A stretch of DNA of 64,000 bases, taken from the NCBI GenBank assembly GCA_016719465.1, contig JADJYY010000011.1, positions 1 to 64,000 of the forward strand, given 5' to 3'. Positions 37,584 to 47,035 of this stretch are shown here, piece after piece. A model generated the notes under the pieces. That model was given only the letters and a program-made list of their open reading frames with translations, made no database searches and was not told where the DNA came from. This DNA is from Hydrogenophilales bacterium. GTDB taxonomy: Bacteria; Pseudomonadota; Gammaproteobacteria; Burkholderiales; Thiobacillaceae. The translations under genes were made by a program, and so were the position numbers. The number at the start of each line of letters is the position of its first letter. Within the stretch, counting starts at the first letter, position 1.

Positions 37584-39827
37584 CTAGAAAGCCGGGCCCA
37601 GGTAGAAGAACACCGTGTTGTTTCCGCCCTCCCCCAGGCCAAGGCCGAAATAGGCTGGCCCTACCGGGGTGTCCGCGCCCAGGAAGAGACTGCCGTTCAA
37701 CAGGCCGTCGTCGAAGGCGATATCGTCGCTGTCCTGCCAGACGTTGCCGTACTCGATGGAGCCGCCGATATAGGCGGGCAGGATCTTGGTGTCGGTAATG
37801 CGCCGGTAGAAGACCAGGTTGACCAGGCCGGAATGCTGGCCGCTGAGTTGATTCGGACGGAAGCCGGAAAGATGCAGGAAGCCGCCGGTGCGGAACAGGG
37901 CTTCCGGTGGCGCGTCGTCGTCCAGGGTGGTGTTGAAGCTCAAGGCGCCGACGAAGTTGTTGCGTCCCCGGGAGAAGGCATGGCTGTAGGACAGGCGTGC
38001 CTGATCGTAGCTGCTGTCGGAGCCCAGGCTCTTGCTGGAGGTCATCAACTCCAGGATGCCCTTGTTGCCCTGGGTCGGGAAATAAACATTGTCGAGTTTG
38101 TCCAGGAATAGCCGGCCATACAACTGGCCCCCGTCAAAGCTGTAGTCGTCCAGCGCGGGGTCGCCGATGCGCACATCGGCCTCGCCCTTGAACCGGCGGT
38201 AGCCGACGCGTCCCTCGCCCCATGTACCGAACTCGCGGCCGATGGCCAGATCCAGGCCGGCGCGCCAGATGTTGAAGTCGGAGACGATGTCATCGCCATC
38301 GTAGCGGCTGAACTGATCGCGCCTGAGGTAGGCCTTGGTGTTGACGAAGTAGCGGGAGGCCGGATCGAGGGGCTGATGCCACTCGGCTGTGAGCCCGGGG
38401 TCCTGGCCGATCTGGACGCCCAGGCGGAGCTCGCCGTTGAGGGGGTTGATGGCCGTTTTGGTATAGAGCACCCCCAGGTTGTAGGAACTGTCCCCCTCGA
38501 AGTTGTCCGACAACTCCATACCGAATTGCAGGTAGTCGGGCCCCCAGGATTTTTCCTTGGCATGCAGGAGCAGCCCGGTCTTGCCGTCCTCCTGCACCAC
38601 CTCGTAGCGCACGCTCTCGAACACGTCCAGGCCATAGACCGTGCCGATGTCCGCGTCCAGTTGCGCCCGGTTCAGGGGCTGGCCCGGCTTGGCGCTGATC
38701 TGTGCCAGGATGGTCTGGTCGCCGATACGTGATTTGTTGTCGAGCCGCACGAACTCGATGACCGGCGTCCCGGCGCGGCCTTCGCGCCTGGCCATGTGCT
38801 GCTTGAAGCTGGCCGGATCGACGGACAGGCGGCCGAGGGCGGCGCTCAGGGCTCGGGCAGCCTGCTCGCCCTTTTCGATGCCTTCGCCCGCCTTGTTGAA
38901 ATCACCGGAACCCAGTTTGCCCAGGTCGGGCCGGATCAGGATGTCGGTGGGCTTCAGGGTGGCCAGTTGTTGTTCCACGTTGCGATCGCTCAGGATATTG
39001 GTGAGTTGCCCCACCACGTCCACAACCCCCTTGATTTCATGGCGCTTGAGCAGGCCGCTGCCGACATCGACCACGATGAGAATATCGGCCCCCATGCCCC
39101 GGGCCACGTTCACCGGCACGTTGTTGACCACCAGGCCGTCCACCAGCAGCCTGCCCTCGATCTCCACCGGGTCGAAGGCGCCGGGCACCGCCATGCTGGC
39201 GCGGATGGACCGGGCCAGGTCGCCGGACTGGAGCACCACTTCCTTGCCCGTTTCGATATCGGCGGCGACGGCGTGGAAGGGGATGGGCAACTTGTTGAAG
39301 TCGTGGACATTGGCGGCGTGCAGCGTGAGGCGGCTGAGCTGCAGGTCGAATTTCTGACCCTGGATGACGGCGAGGGGAAATTTCACCTCGCCGTCGCTGT
39401 AGCCCAGCTTGGGCTTGACCACATACAGGTCGTCGTCGCGCTTGCGACGGAAGGAGCGGTCGGGGCGTGGCGGATCGTCGTTGAAGGTGTCGTCCCAATC
39501 GATGGTCTTGAGTTCGTGGCCGATCTCGTCGGGGGTCATGCCCGAGGCGTAAAGCCCGCCGACGATGGCCCCCATGCTGTTGCCGGCGATGTAGTCGATG
39601 GGGATGCGCAGTTCTTCCAGCACCTTCAGCACACCCACGTGGGCCGAGCCGCGCGCGCCTCCGCCGCCCAGCACCAGGCCGATCCTGGGGCGCGGGGCCT
39701 GGTCCGTCTCGGCTGCTGGGGCCGCCCGGGCGGGGTCGGTGCCAACCAGGGCCAGCCATGCGAAGGTGGCGAGCAGGGTTGCGGAGAGCATGCCTTGCCC
39801 GCGGGTTTTGGGGTGATGCGCGTTCAC
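37584..39827 (-). CDS. Patatin-like phospholipase fused to POTRA and outer-membrane barrel (type Vd-like, PlpD family)
   Basis: Predicted to be secreted across the outer membrane and to have phospholipase A activity. After a signal peptide (about 1-36) comes a patatin domain with the oxyanion loop GLVLGGGGARGSAHVGVL, nucleophile serine S84 in AGNSMG and catalytic Asp230 in LLVDGLVVNN. A POTRA-like domain covers about 355-430. A C-terminal BamA/Omp85-type beta-barrel runs from about 435 to 747 and ends VFFYLGPAF with terminal Phe. The domain order equals PlpD of Pseudomonas. The 747 residues are normal. GAGGAGA lies before the ATG. Confidence 0.93.
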   Translation of the reverse strand: MNAHHPKTRGQGMLSATLLATFAWLALVGTDPARAAPAAETDQAPRPRIGLVLGGGGARGSAHVGVLKVLEELRIPIDYIAGNSMGAIVGGLYASGMTPDEIGHELKTIDWDDTFNDDPPRPDRSFRRKRDDDLYVVKPKLGYSDGEVKFPLAVIQGQKFDLQLSRLTLHAANVHDFNKLPIPFHAVAADIETGKEVVLQSGDLARSIRASMAVPGAFDPVEIEGRLLVDGLVVNNVPVNVARGMGADILIVVDVGSGLLKRHEIKGVVDVVGQLTNILSDRNVEQQLATLKPTDILIRPDLGKLGSGDFNKAGEGIEKGEQAARALSAALGRLSVDPASFKQHMARREGRAGTPVIEFVRLDNKSRIGDQTILAQISAKPGQPLNRAQLDADIGTVYGLDVFESVRYEVVQEDGKTGLLLHAKEKSWGPDYLQFGMELSDNFEGDSSYNLGVLYTKTAINPLNGELRLGVQIGQDPGLTAEWHQPLDPASRYFVNTKAYLRRDQFSRYDGDDIVSDFNIWRAGLDLAIGREFGTWGEGRVGYRRFKGEADVRIGDPALDDYSFDGGQLYGRLFLDKLDNVYFPTQGNKGILELMTSSKSLGSDSSYDQARLSYSHAFSRGRNNFVGALSFNTTLDDDAPPEALFRTGGFLHLSGFRPNQLSGQHSGLVNLVFYRRITDTKILPAYIGGSIEYGNVWQDSDDIAFDDGLLNGSLFLGADTPVGPAYFGLGLGEGGNNTVFFYLGPAF

Positions 39828-39947
39828 GTTCTATCTCCTCTGTTCCGCCCAGGCGCGGGTTGGGGACCACGGCCTTCCTTGGTTGCAAGCCTACCGGAAT
39901 CCAGTGACTGAAATTCGCTTGGGTCTATTGGCCTATGGATCGTTTTC

Positions 39948-40958
39948 TCAAATGACAGGTGGAGCCGGTCGCGGCGGCAATCCCCTGCGGATGAGCCTGG
40001 AGAAATCGCCGTTCGGGCCGACCGCCTGGGCTTTCGGGTTGATGTAGCTGCGTTTCTTGAGCTCGGCGAAGGGGATATCCCGATTCACGGCCCCTATTTC
40101 GTACAGCAGTTCGTCCAGATGGCCATTGGCCAGCCAGCGCCAGTCCAGGGGAACACCGGCGACCACGTCGCTGGTGTGCATGCGGACCGTGGTGGTGCAG
40201 TTATGGGTCAGGGCGTTGTACCAGGTGGGGCGGGATGCCAGGCGATTCACCGTTTCCAGGTAGGCCAGCAGGATGGCGCGGGCGCGGGCGGGCGGCGTGC
40301 GCAGTGGGTAGAGGTACACGTCCTCGTGCCGGTGGTCGGTGCGCACCCCCACCACGTCGCGCTCGTCGGCGATGACATAGTAGAGCTCGTACTGGCGGAA
40401 GAATCCCCGCACGGCGGAATAGCTCTCGCCCTGTTCCTTGCGGGTCTCGATGGAGATGGCCAGATGCTGGCCGTCGTCGAAGTCCCAGCTCAGGATGGTA
40501 TGGGCGATGCTGGGGGAACCCCAATAGACCATGTAGAGATCCAGCCCCCGCAACCGCGAAAGATCGTAGTCGCGCGTCTCCCAGCGTTCGGTGAAGTCGG
40601 TCTCGGAACGGTAGAGGAAATTCCGCAGGTTGTGGATGGTGAGCTTGTCGCCCTGAATGTCCGCCGTGGGCGGCCGGGCCACCTCGCCCAGCCAGTTGCG
40701 GCCGTTGCTCGGCTCCAGGCTGAGCCACCAGCCCAGCAGCACGGCGAACAGGATCAGGCAGGCCACATACGCCCGGCGCAACGGCCTCATCCAGACCAGC
40801 AGCCCCAGGGACAGCAGGACGTAGGCCAGGGCCAGCATCGCGGCCTTCTCCGGCATGACCGATCCGTCGAACCACAAGGCCGCGCCGCCCCAGGCGATGG
40901 CCGCCAGCAGGAAAACTCCCTGGGCAAAACGGCCCAGCAGTCTCGGGAATCTATGCAT
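39948..40958 (-). CDS. DUF4105 membrane protein
   Basis: Function unknown. Two to three hydrophobic N-terminal helices (about 10-31, GVFLLAAIAWGGAALWF; 37-55; 65-80) precede a DUF4105 domain with FTERWETRDYDLSRLRGLDL, SIAHTILSWDF, FFRQYELYYVIADERD and the segment TWYNALTHNCTTTVRMH, whose Cys and His recall papain-like or NlpC-type active sites. Start ATG 40958 follows an AAGGG. The alternative is GTG 40985. The gene is on the same strand as its neighbours on both sides. It is probably a separate transcription unit from the patatin gene. Confidence 0.85.
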   Translation of the reverse strand: MHRFPRLLGRFAQGVFLLAAIAWGGAALWFDGSVMPEKAAMLALAYVLLSLGLLVWMRPLRRAYVACLILFAVLLGWWLSLEPSNGRNWLGEVARPPTADIQGDKLTIHNLRNFLYRSETDFTERWETRDYDLSRLRGLDLYMVYWGSPSIAHTILSWDFDDGQHLAISIETRKEQGESYSAVRGFFRQYELYYVIADERDVVGVRTDHRHEDVYLYPLRTPPARARAILLAYLETVNRLASRPTWYNALTHNCTTTVRMHTSDVVAGVPLDWRWLANGHLDELLYEIGAVNRDIPFAELKKRSYINPKAQAVGPNGDFSRLIRRGLPPRPAPPVI

Positions 40959-41044
40959 GGCGGCCCTTGTCGATTTGGAATCCACGGAATCGAAACATCC
41001 CGGTCATCATTGAGGTGGCGAGCGGTCTTGTCGGCATGGACGAT

Positions 41045-41722
41045 CTATTTCGAGCGTGCCGCATCCATGCGCTTCACCATGCGCCTGGCATAGAAGTCCA
41101 GGGCCTGTTCGAGTTGTCCCCAACTGAGCAGGTCCTGCTCCGTGAGTCCGGATTTCTCCGGCGCCCGGTCGATGAACACGGCGACACGTTTTCCCGATTC
41201 CCCGTCGAGGGCTTCGAACTCCAGGTAGGCCTTTTCCAGGTAGAACGCCTTGCTGTGGGCGCTCCTTCCCGCGTTGACCAGAAGTCCCACCGGGGTGATG
41301 CCCAGCAGGCCGCGTCGGTTCTTCTCCAGGTGCATGTTCGTCAACGCCGGGCGCAGCACCAGCACGCCTTTTCCCGGCTGATCGACCACCGGGTAGGCCG
41401 GCTCGAAGGTGTGGATCATCCGCGCGCGGAACGCGTCCGACAGGGACTTCAAGGCCTCCGGGTCGAGGCCTTTTTCTTCCGAGTCCGGCGCCACATAGAT
41501 CGTCAGCGGTTCCAGCAGGATCCGGTCGTAGCTGCCCAGGTCCGCCTCGGGAGAAACCCAGCGCCGGGCGCCCGGCCCGGCGGGGTCCGGCTTCATGTCG
41601 GCGGGCAGGTTGTCGATGAAGCCGGATTGGGACGAGCCGGCCCAGACCTGGAAAGAGGCCGCCGCCAGGCTGGCGCCGAAGCAAAGCGAAAGCAGGATCG
41701 TGCTTGAGCGGGATCGGGTCAC
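41045..41722 (-). CDS. DUF3313 family secreted protein, copy 2
   Basis: A signal peptide (about 1-28, ending SFQVWAG) is followed by SGFIDNLPADMKPDPAGPGA, LEPLTIYVAPDSEEKGLDPE, QPGKGVLVLRPALTNMHLEK and DRAPEKSGLTEQDLLSWGQL. It is co-linear and clearly homologous to copy 1 across its whole length, with a divergent signal peptide. The ATG lies after GGAGAG. It is encoded beside copy 3, about 90 bases apart, which suggests a local duplication followed by divergence. Confidence 0.88.
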   Translation of the reverse strand: MTRSRSSTILLSLCFGASLAAASFQVWAGSSQSGFIDNLPADMKPDPAGPGARRWVSPEADLGSYDRILLEPLTIYVAPDSEEKGLDPEALKSLSDAFRARMIHTFEPAYPVVDQPGKGVLVLRPALTNMHLEKNRRGLLGITPVGLLVNAGRSAHSKAFYLEKAYLEFEALDGESGKRVAVFIDRAPEKSGLTEQDLLSWGQLEQALDFYARRMVKRMDAARSK

Positions 41723-41814
41723 GGAGCTCTCCTCCCATGGCGATCATCGAGATCCCGCCGCTGTGAGGAGCATCCGATGGCAGCGGGATGTGGAAGGCTC
41801 GCCATGGGATGTGC

Positions 41815-42468
41815 TTACTTCATGTTTTCAGCCAGAAACGATGCGCCGGTCTCGATCCACTTGTTCAGCAAGGGCATCACGTCCATCAGGGTGAGGCTGG
41901 CCTCCTTGTTCGGAAGCTTCTCGCCCACCCCCTTGCGTACCGCCGCGCCCATGCGCTCGCCGGACAGGCTGTCCACCAGGTCCACCTCGATCTGCATGGT
42001 GGCTTCCTTGTCCCGCCCCTTCACCTCGGTCACCAGGAAGGCGATAGGGATGTATTGATAGGCCTTCAGGCTCTCGCTCTTGGACATGACCGCCGTGATG
42101 GCCGGCTTCATGCGCAGAACCCCCGGTCCCGGTTCGGACACCAGCTTCACCTTGGCGCCGATCTGCTCGCGCAGCCCCTTGTCCACGTAGCGGCTGATGT
42201 CGGTCAGGGTGCTCGCGGAAACCTGGTCCGTGGGTTTGGGCGCGGGGTAATACTGGGTCGGGTCGAGCATGACCGCCTGGTAGGCGCCCGGCTTGAACTT
42301 GGGGTTCACGTAGCGCTTCACCTTGGCGCCCGCCGCATCCGTGACCTCCGACAAATCGGCGTAATCCCCGAGGAAGCCGGAATCCTGGGCCTGGGCGGGG
42401 CCCGCCGGGAGCAATGCGACTGCCGCGAGCAAGGCGCCCGAGGAAACCAGCCGGATGAGCTTTTTCAT
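41815..42468 (-). CDS. DUF3313 family secreted protein, copy 3
   Basis: More divergent DUF3313 homologue. A signal peptide (MKKLIRLVSSGALLAAVALL, cleaved near PAQAQDS) is followed by SGFLGDYADLSEVTDAAGAK, then VMLDPTQYYP, GPGVLRMKPAITAVMSKSE and MQIEVDLVDSLSGERMGAAV. The AITAVMS, DSLSGER and end-helix segments align with the other copies. ATG 42468 has AAGGAGATAGAC before it. The open frame extends to 42654 without plausible protein. Function unknown, probably envelope. Confidence 0.85.
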   Translation of the reverse strand: MKKLIRLVSSGALLAAVALLPAGPAQAQDSGFLGDYADLSEVTDAAGAKVKRYVNPKFKPGAYQAVMLDPTQYYPAPKPTDQVSASTLTDISRYVDKGLREQIGAKVKLVSEPGPGVLRMKPAITAVMSKSESLKAYQYIPIAFLVTEVKGRDKEATMQIEVDLVDSLSGERMGAAVRKGVGEKLPNKEASLTLMDVMPLLNKWIETGASFLAENMK

Positions 42469-42631
42469 GTCTATCTCCTTGATGAGGATATCGTTTCCAG
42501 GCGGGCCTGCCTGGGCCATTCGGCGCTGAATGGCGTCGCCCCGCGTTCTACCATATTCCCCGTCCTGATTCACGAATCTTGCGGTTGACGGAGGCCGGGT
42601 AAGGCCATGACTGCCCCCAGACCGGGCGGGG

Positions 42632-43264
42632 TCAGTTCCTTGCCGGCTGGACACTGACGGCCAGGGCCTCGAAATAGGTGAGCTCGACCAGGTCGCCGGG
42701 GTTGAGGTTCTTCAGCAGGGTTCTGAATTCCGGTTTCATGACCTTGACGACCCGGGTCTTGCCCAGAGGGCCCTTGAAGCGGACCACGTGACGCAGCGTA
42801 TCGACGTATTCGATGGTCACCGTCGCCGTGATCACGTCCCCCGCCGCGCCGGCCGGACGCTCGCCGGTTGCCGACCTGACCAGGGCCTCGGCCACCTTCA
42901 CCTCGTTGCGGGAAGCGGAAGGGTTGATGGCCGCCGCCAGGCCCTCGTAATACTCGATCGTCACCTTGTCGCCCACCCTGACCTGGTCCAGGTTCCGGAC
43001 TTGCTCACCCGCCTGCAGGACCAGGCTGTTACCTTCCGGGCCGACGATGCCGACCATCCGCGTGGCCAGGTCGATGGATTCCACCGTGGCGGTCACCTGG
43101 CTGACCGTCAGGGTCGCGGCGGCATTGCCCATGCCGGACACGGCGCCCGTGTTTTCGGTTTTCACCCCCGTGGTGGAGGGTTTGGCCTGGCCGCCATCCG
43201 TGGCGCAGGCGGACAACAGCAATCCGAGAACGAGAGGGGCGATCAAACTTGCGGGCTTGTTCAT
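42632..43264 (-). CDS. Putative lipoprotein of unknown function
   Basis: A type II signal peptide (MNKPASLIAPLVLGLLLSAC) gives a lipobox LLSAC with Cys20. The mature part is beta-rich: VTATVESIDLATRMVGIVGP, LRVGDKVTIEYYEGLAAAIN-like and EYVDTLRHVVRFKGPLGKTR, repeating a two-strand plus turn pattern with GDKVTIEYYE and GDLVELTYFE as equivalent positions. It may therefore consist of two tandem small barrel domains. I do not recognise a named family. AAAGGAACC precedes the ATG. Confidence 0.8.
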   Translation of the reverse strand: MNKPASLIAPLVLGLLLSACATDGGQAKPSTTGVKTENTGAVSGMGNAAATLTVSQVTATVESIDLATRMVGIVGPEGNSLVLQAGEQVRNLDQVRVGDKVTIEYYEGLAAAINPSASRNEVKVAEALVRSATGERPAGAAGDVITATVTIEYVDTLRHVVRFKGPLGKTRVVKVMKPEFRTLLKNLNPGDLVELTYFEALAVSVQPARN

Positions 43265-43371
43265 GGGGGTTCCTTTCGGTTGGAAGCATTCAGAAGTCAA
43301 AAAAAACGGGCACCCATGGCGGGATGGCATGTCTTTCCAGGATGATGACATTCATCCGTTCCGGATCGCAT

Positions 43372-44982
43372 TCATAACAGATGCTCGATCGGCAGCAGGG
43401 AATAGAACCAGGTCTTGAAGCGTTGCCAGGCACTGGTCATCGGCTCGCTGGCATAACGGATCTCCTCCCCGTCCTGGCGCGCGACCCACGCGATTCCTGG
43501 TTCGGACTCCGGGTCGGCGGCGGGCGCCAGTTCCAGGCGGAAGCTCACCTCCGGGAGTAGGCTGTCCAGTTTTTCGGCCATGGCGGTCGCCAGTTCGGGG
43601 TTTTCCACCACCACTCCGATTTCAGTGTTGGTGAATAGGGACCGGGGGTCCAGGTTCATGGAACCCACGAACAGCGCCCGTCGGTCGAATATCAGCGCCT
43701 TGGCATGCAGCGAAGCGCGCGAGGAGCCCGACAGGGGGTGTCTCGTTACACCCGCGCCGGGGCCGACCGCCGCGCCCCGCGTGGCGGTCGGCTTGAGTTC
43801 GTGAAGCTCGATGCCCGCGTCGAGCAGCGCCCGACGATACTTCTGGTAGCCCGCGTGCACGACCGGCACGTCCGTGGAGGCGAGGGAGTTGGTGAGAACC
43901 CGGACTATCACGCCCCGCCGCGACAGATTGCCCAGGCGGGCCACCCCCGCTTCGCCGGGCACGAAGTAAGGCGTCACCAGAACCAGTTCGGAGGCGAGGG
44001 CTTCGACCTCGGGCAGCAGAGCGGGCAACAGGTGGTTGGCGTCGTCCGCGGTGTCCGCCAGGACCTTCGCGGGATCGTCGGCCAGCACCCGGGCCCGGCC
44101 GTAGCTGAAGGCCAGGCCGCCCTTGGCCAGGTCCTCGACCAGGTCCGAGGGCTTGAGCGCCGGGTCCCCATCCATCCGGGACTGTACAAACGCCCTAAGC
44201 CCGGCGAGCGCCCGCGGTCTATCCTCATCGCCGGGCGCGGCCCGGGAAAGCGCCGTGATGGGAAAGGCGAGGGGGCTGTTCCAGTAGCGATCGAACTGGC
44301 GGGAGACCTCGCCCACCACCGGACCGATCGCCAGCAGATCCAGATCGGCGAAATCGACGTCCGGCCGGGCCTGGAAGTACTCGTCTCCGATATTGCGACC
44401 GCCGACGATCATGACCTGGTTGTCGGCCGTGAAAGATTTGTTGTGCATGCGCCGGTTGCCGCGCGAGAAGTCGGCCACCATGCCCAGCAGCTTGGTCGAA
44501 CGCGCCGCGATGGGGTTGAAAAGCCGGACTTCGATGCTGGGATGGCTGTCGATGGCGAGCAGGGTGCTGTCCCTGGCCGCGGCGCCGATATCGTCGAGCA
44601 GGAGTCGAACCCGCACGCCGCGATCGGCGGCGCGCAGCACCCGTTCCGCCAGGATCTTGCCGGTGGTGTCGTTGTGCCAGATGTAATACTGGATATCCAG
44701 GCTCCGCTCGGCGGCTTCGGCCAGGGCCAGACGCGTCAGGAAAGCGTCCGTGCCGCGGGAGAGAAGGCGGACGCCGGATAGGCCCGGATGCTCGGCCAGC
44801 GATCGGCTGGATCCCCGGCCAAGCTTGCTGTCATGGGTGTCCGTCAGGGATGTGGACGGAGTGCGCGGGTATTCGGTGGGCAGGCTTGCGCAGCCCGCCA
44901 GCAAGATCGTGGCCAGGAGTATCGGGGCCATCATCGCCCGCCTGTCGCGGGGCCGCCGCTCGCTCAAGGGCGGGCCTGGCAA
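43372..44982 (-). CDS. Phospholipase D family (cardiolipin synthase-like) lipoprotein
   Basis: Two HKD motifs are visible: HNKSFTADNQVMIVGGRNIG and HAKALIFDRRALFVGSMNLD, each with conserved His and Lys. Proteins of this subfamily (ClsC/YmdC-like) make or remodel cardiolipin or other phospholipids. The N-terminus has a lipobox: MMAPILLATILLAGCASLP. The TTG at 44982 places positively charged residues (RRPRDRR) before the hydrophobic core, as in true signal sequences; the ATG pair at 44929-44934 is the alternative. The 536 residues are normal. Neighbours are unrelated envelope genes. Confidence 0.9.
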   Translation of the reverse strand: MPGPPLSERRPRDRRAMMAPILLATILLAGCASLPTEYPRTPSTSLTDTHDSKLGRGSSRSLAEHPGLSGVRLLSRGTDAFLTRLALAEAAERSLDIQYYIWHNDTTGKILAERVLRAADRGVRVRLLLDDIGAAARDSTLLAIDSHPSIEVRLFNPIAARSTKLLGMVADFSRGNRRMHNKSFTADNQVMIVGGRNIGDEYFQARPDVDFADLDLLAIGPVVGEVSRQFDRYWNSPLAFPITALSRAAPGDEDRPRALAGLRAFVQSRMDGDPALKPSDLVEDLAKGGLAFSYGRARVLADDPAKVLADTADDANHLLPALLPEVEALASELVLVTPYFVPGEAGVARLGNLSRRGVIVRVLTNSLASTDVPVVHAGYQKYRRALLDAGIELHELKPTATRGAAVGPGAGVTRHPLSGSSRASLHAKALIFDRRALFVGSMNLDPRSLFTNTEIGVVVENPELATAMAEKLDSLLPEVSFRLELAPAADPESEPGIAWVARQDGEEIRYASEPMTSAWQRFKTWFYSLLPIEHLL

Positions 44983-45045
44983 GCGGGCCTTGCCAGTCGC
45001 GAGGGTTGTGCGCGCCAGATGGGCCGCATCGGCATGCCCTTCGGC

Positions 45046-46572
45046 CTACTTCTTCTCACCCTTGATCTTCTCGATCGATTCCTGCCGCGCCTGGCGGGAT
45101 TCCAGGATCAGCCGGTAGGCGATGTAGTACTTGTAGATGTTGCTGACGTAGGTGACGGTTTCGTGGCCGATCTTCTCGGCGGCGACATATTCCACATTGT
45201 GGAACCAGACGTTGGGATCCAGGCCACGCTGGGCGGCTTCCCTGCGCAACTGGGAAATCCGCCCCGCGCCGGCGTTGTAGGAAGCGAAGGCGAACAGGGC
45301 CTTGTCCAGCCGGGTCATGGGCTCCTTGCCGTAGTACTGGTCGATCATCCAGCGCATGTACTTGATGCCGCCATGGATGTTGGCCTCGACTTTCCGGATG
45401 TCGCCCACTTTCAGCTCCTTGCCGGTGGCGGGCATGATCTGCATCACGCCGATGGCGCCCACATGGCTGCGCGCCTTCTGGTTGAGGGCCGACTCCTGGT
45501 AGCCCTGGGCCGCCATCAGCAGCCAGTCCACATCGTACTTGTCGCCGTATTTCTGGAAGAAGTCGATCAGCGACAGGAATTTCCTGCGTTCCTTTTCCGA
45601 GGCGGCGTCCTTCACGAATTGGGTGTTTTTCAGGTAGTTGGCATAGATGCGCTCGCGCTGCTTTACGTACTTGCCCGAGGTGACCGCCACGGCGAACTCG
45701 TCAAGCATGGCCTTGAGCTGGGGATTGCCCTTGCGGACCGCCCAGGCGACCTCGCCGCCGGTCCGGAGCGCCAGGTCGTCATGGACCGTGATCTTCGGGA
45801 ATACCTGGCGCCAGAAGTCGGCCTTGTGCTTGTCCACGATGAGGACGGAGATGAGCCCCGCGTTCAGCATCTCGATCAGATCCTCGTCCTCGAGGGTCTC
45901 GGGCGCCTCCTTGAGAATCACCGCCGCCTTTTTCTCGGCCGCGAAGCGCTGGTTCAGGGCCACCAGGCTTTCGTGGTAGCTGGAGGATTTACGGACGAAG
46001 ATTTCCTTGCCGGCGAGATCGTCGAGCCTGGCGATGGCCGGCGAGGCGGGGCCGGTGATGACGACCTCGCTGACATTGGTCAGCGTCGGGACCGTGAAGT
46101 CCACCAGCTTCAGCCGCTCGGGGGTGACCGTGAGATTCGCCGCGGCGATGTCGCCCTTGCCATCGGCGAGGGCCCGCAGCAACCGCTCCCGGCCCATGGG
46201 GATGAACACGAAGCGCACCTTGAGATGCTTTTGCCCGAGCTTGCCCTCCTGCTCGAGTTTCTTGTTCAGTTCCTGCTCGATCAGGCGGAAGCCGTCATAG
46301 GTTCCGCCGCGCTGGGTGCCCTTGTCCATGAAATAATGGGTTTTGTTGGGGACCACCAGCACGCGAACCAGGCGCCGCTTGATCATCTCGTCGAGATCGC
46401 CCTTTCTGGGCTGCATCACCGTCGCGGGATCGATGGTCAGATCCTCGCGAGCGACCGGTTGGGGGGGTATCTGCTGAGCGGGCACCTGCTGGGCGGATAC
46501 GGGCATGACGATGGGCAGCAGGGCGAGGGCCAGGATCCAGGCCATGGGGTTGGGGAGTTTGGGGAAACGCAT
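45046..46572 (-). CDS. mltF: MltF-type membrane-bound lytic transglycosylase with solute-binding domain
   Basis: Cleaves peptidoglycan, by family. A signal sequence (MRFPKLPNPMAWILALALLP to about 28) leads to an ABC-type family 3 solute-binding-like domain (about 60-310, with GDIAAANLTVTPERLKLVDF and FVRKSSSYHESLVALNQRF). The SLT domain (about 335-490) has the catalytic Glu in QESALNQKARSHVGAIGVMQ, then IMPATG and FAFASYNAGAGRI. The 508 residues are typical of MltF. There is no lipobox; the start at ATG 46572 is chosen over upstream in-frame codons because the signal peptide begins there. Gap of 463 bases to mscS contains an inverted-repeat element. Confidence 0.92.
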   Translation of the reverse strand: MRFPKLPNPMAWILALALLPIVMPVSAQQVPAQQIPPQPVAREDLTIDPATVMQPRKGDLDEMIKRRLVRVLVVPNKTHYFMDKGTQRGGTYDGFRLIEQELNKKLEQEGKLGQKHLKVRFVFIPMGRERLLRALADGKGDIAAANLTVTPERLKLVDFTVPTLTNVSEVVITGPASPAIARLDDLAGKEIFVRKSSSYHESLVALNQRFAAEKKAAVILKEAPETLEDEDLIEMLNAGLISVLIVDKHKADFWRQVFPKITVHDDLALRTGGEVAWAVRKGNPQLKAMLDEFAVAVTSGKYVKQRERIYANYLKNTQFVKDAASEKERRKFLSLIDFFQKYGDKYDVDWLLMAAQGYQESALNQKARSHVGAIGVMQIMPATGKELKVGDIRKVEANIHGGIKYMRWMIDQYYGKEPMTRLDKALFAFASYNAGAGRISQLRREAAQRGLDPNVWFHNVEYVAAEKIGHETVTYVSNIYKYYIAYRLILESRQARQESIEKIKGEKK

Positions 46573-46866
46573 CAATGCACCTGTGAGTCGGGTAATGAGC
46601 AAAACATGACCTGTTTTTTCGATCGGGTGATCTCTCCGTGGCTGCTTCCGTGGCAGTTTCCATATTTCCGGGCGGGAGCGGGGCGGCGGTTCGGAGGGGC
46701 GGCGGCGCCCACCGGATCGAATCAATCGAATTGTATCCGCCTGTCCACCCACCTTGTCCGGGCTTGCCGGCTGGAATTCGCGGCCCCCACCCTGGAAAGG
46801 GGAGGCTCGGGGGGCTCGGGCGCCGTTGCCTGACGCGCAAGGCGCGTCACCGCCGGCATTCCCTCG
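46573..46866. other. Spacer upstream of the mltF-like gene
   Basis: With the mobile-element-like unit that follows, this makes a 463-base gap. I see no gene and no clear promoter. GC-rich tracts (GGGCGGGAGCGGGGCGGCGG near 46670) are visible. Open frames here are extensions of the mltF frame and shadows. Confidence 0.5.
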
Positions 46867-47032
46867 CTAGTGGTCTGCTTCCGAAATATCGGAACATAAA
46901 ACGGCGTCTTTTCCCGCATGGCGGCGTTGCTCGTTGTTGCCATAGTCTCGGCTATGGCGCCTCCTCGCGCCTTGCCCCGCGGAAAAATCCATCCGTTTTA
47001 TTCGTCCCTCTATTTCGGAAGCAGACCACTAG
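46867..47032. mobile_element. Short inverted-repeat element (MITE-like), 166 bp
   Basis: The two ends form a perfect 22-bp inverted repeat: CTAGTGGTCTGCTTCCGAAA on the left (from 46867) and TTTCGGAAGCAGACCACTAG on the right (to 47032), including CTAG at each end. CTAG is palindromic, so it may be a target-site duplication or part of the repeat. Inside, another imperfect palindrome brackets a hairpin (GCCATAG/CTATGGC). There is no transposase. Its right end lies 3 bases from the mscS stop codon, so it may also act as a transcript end. Confidence 0.8.
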
Positions 47033-47035
47033 GAG

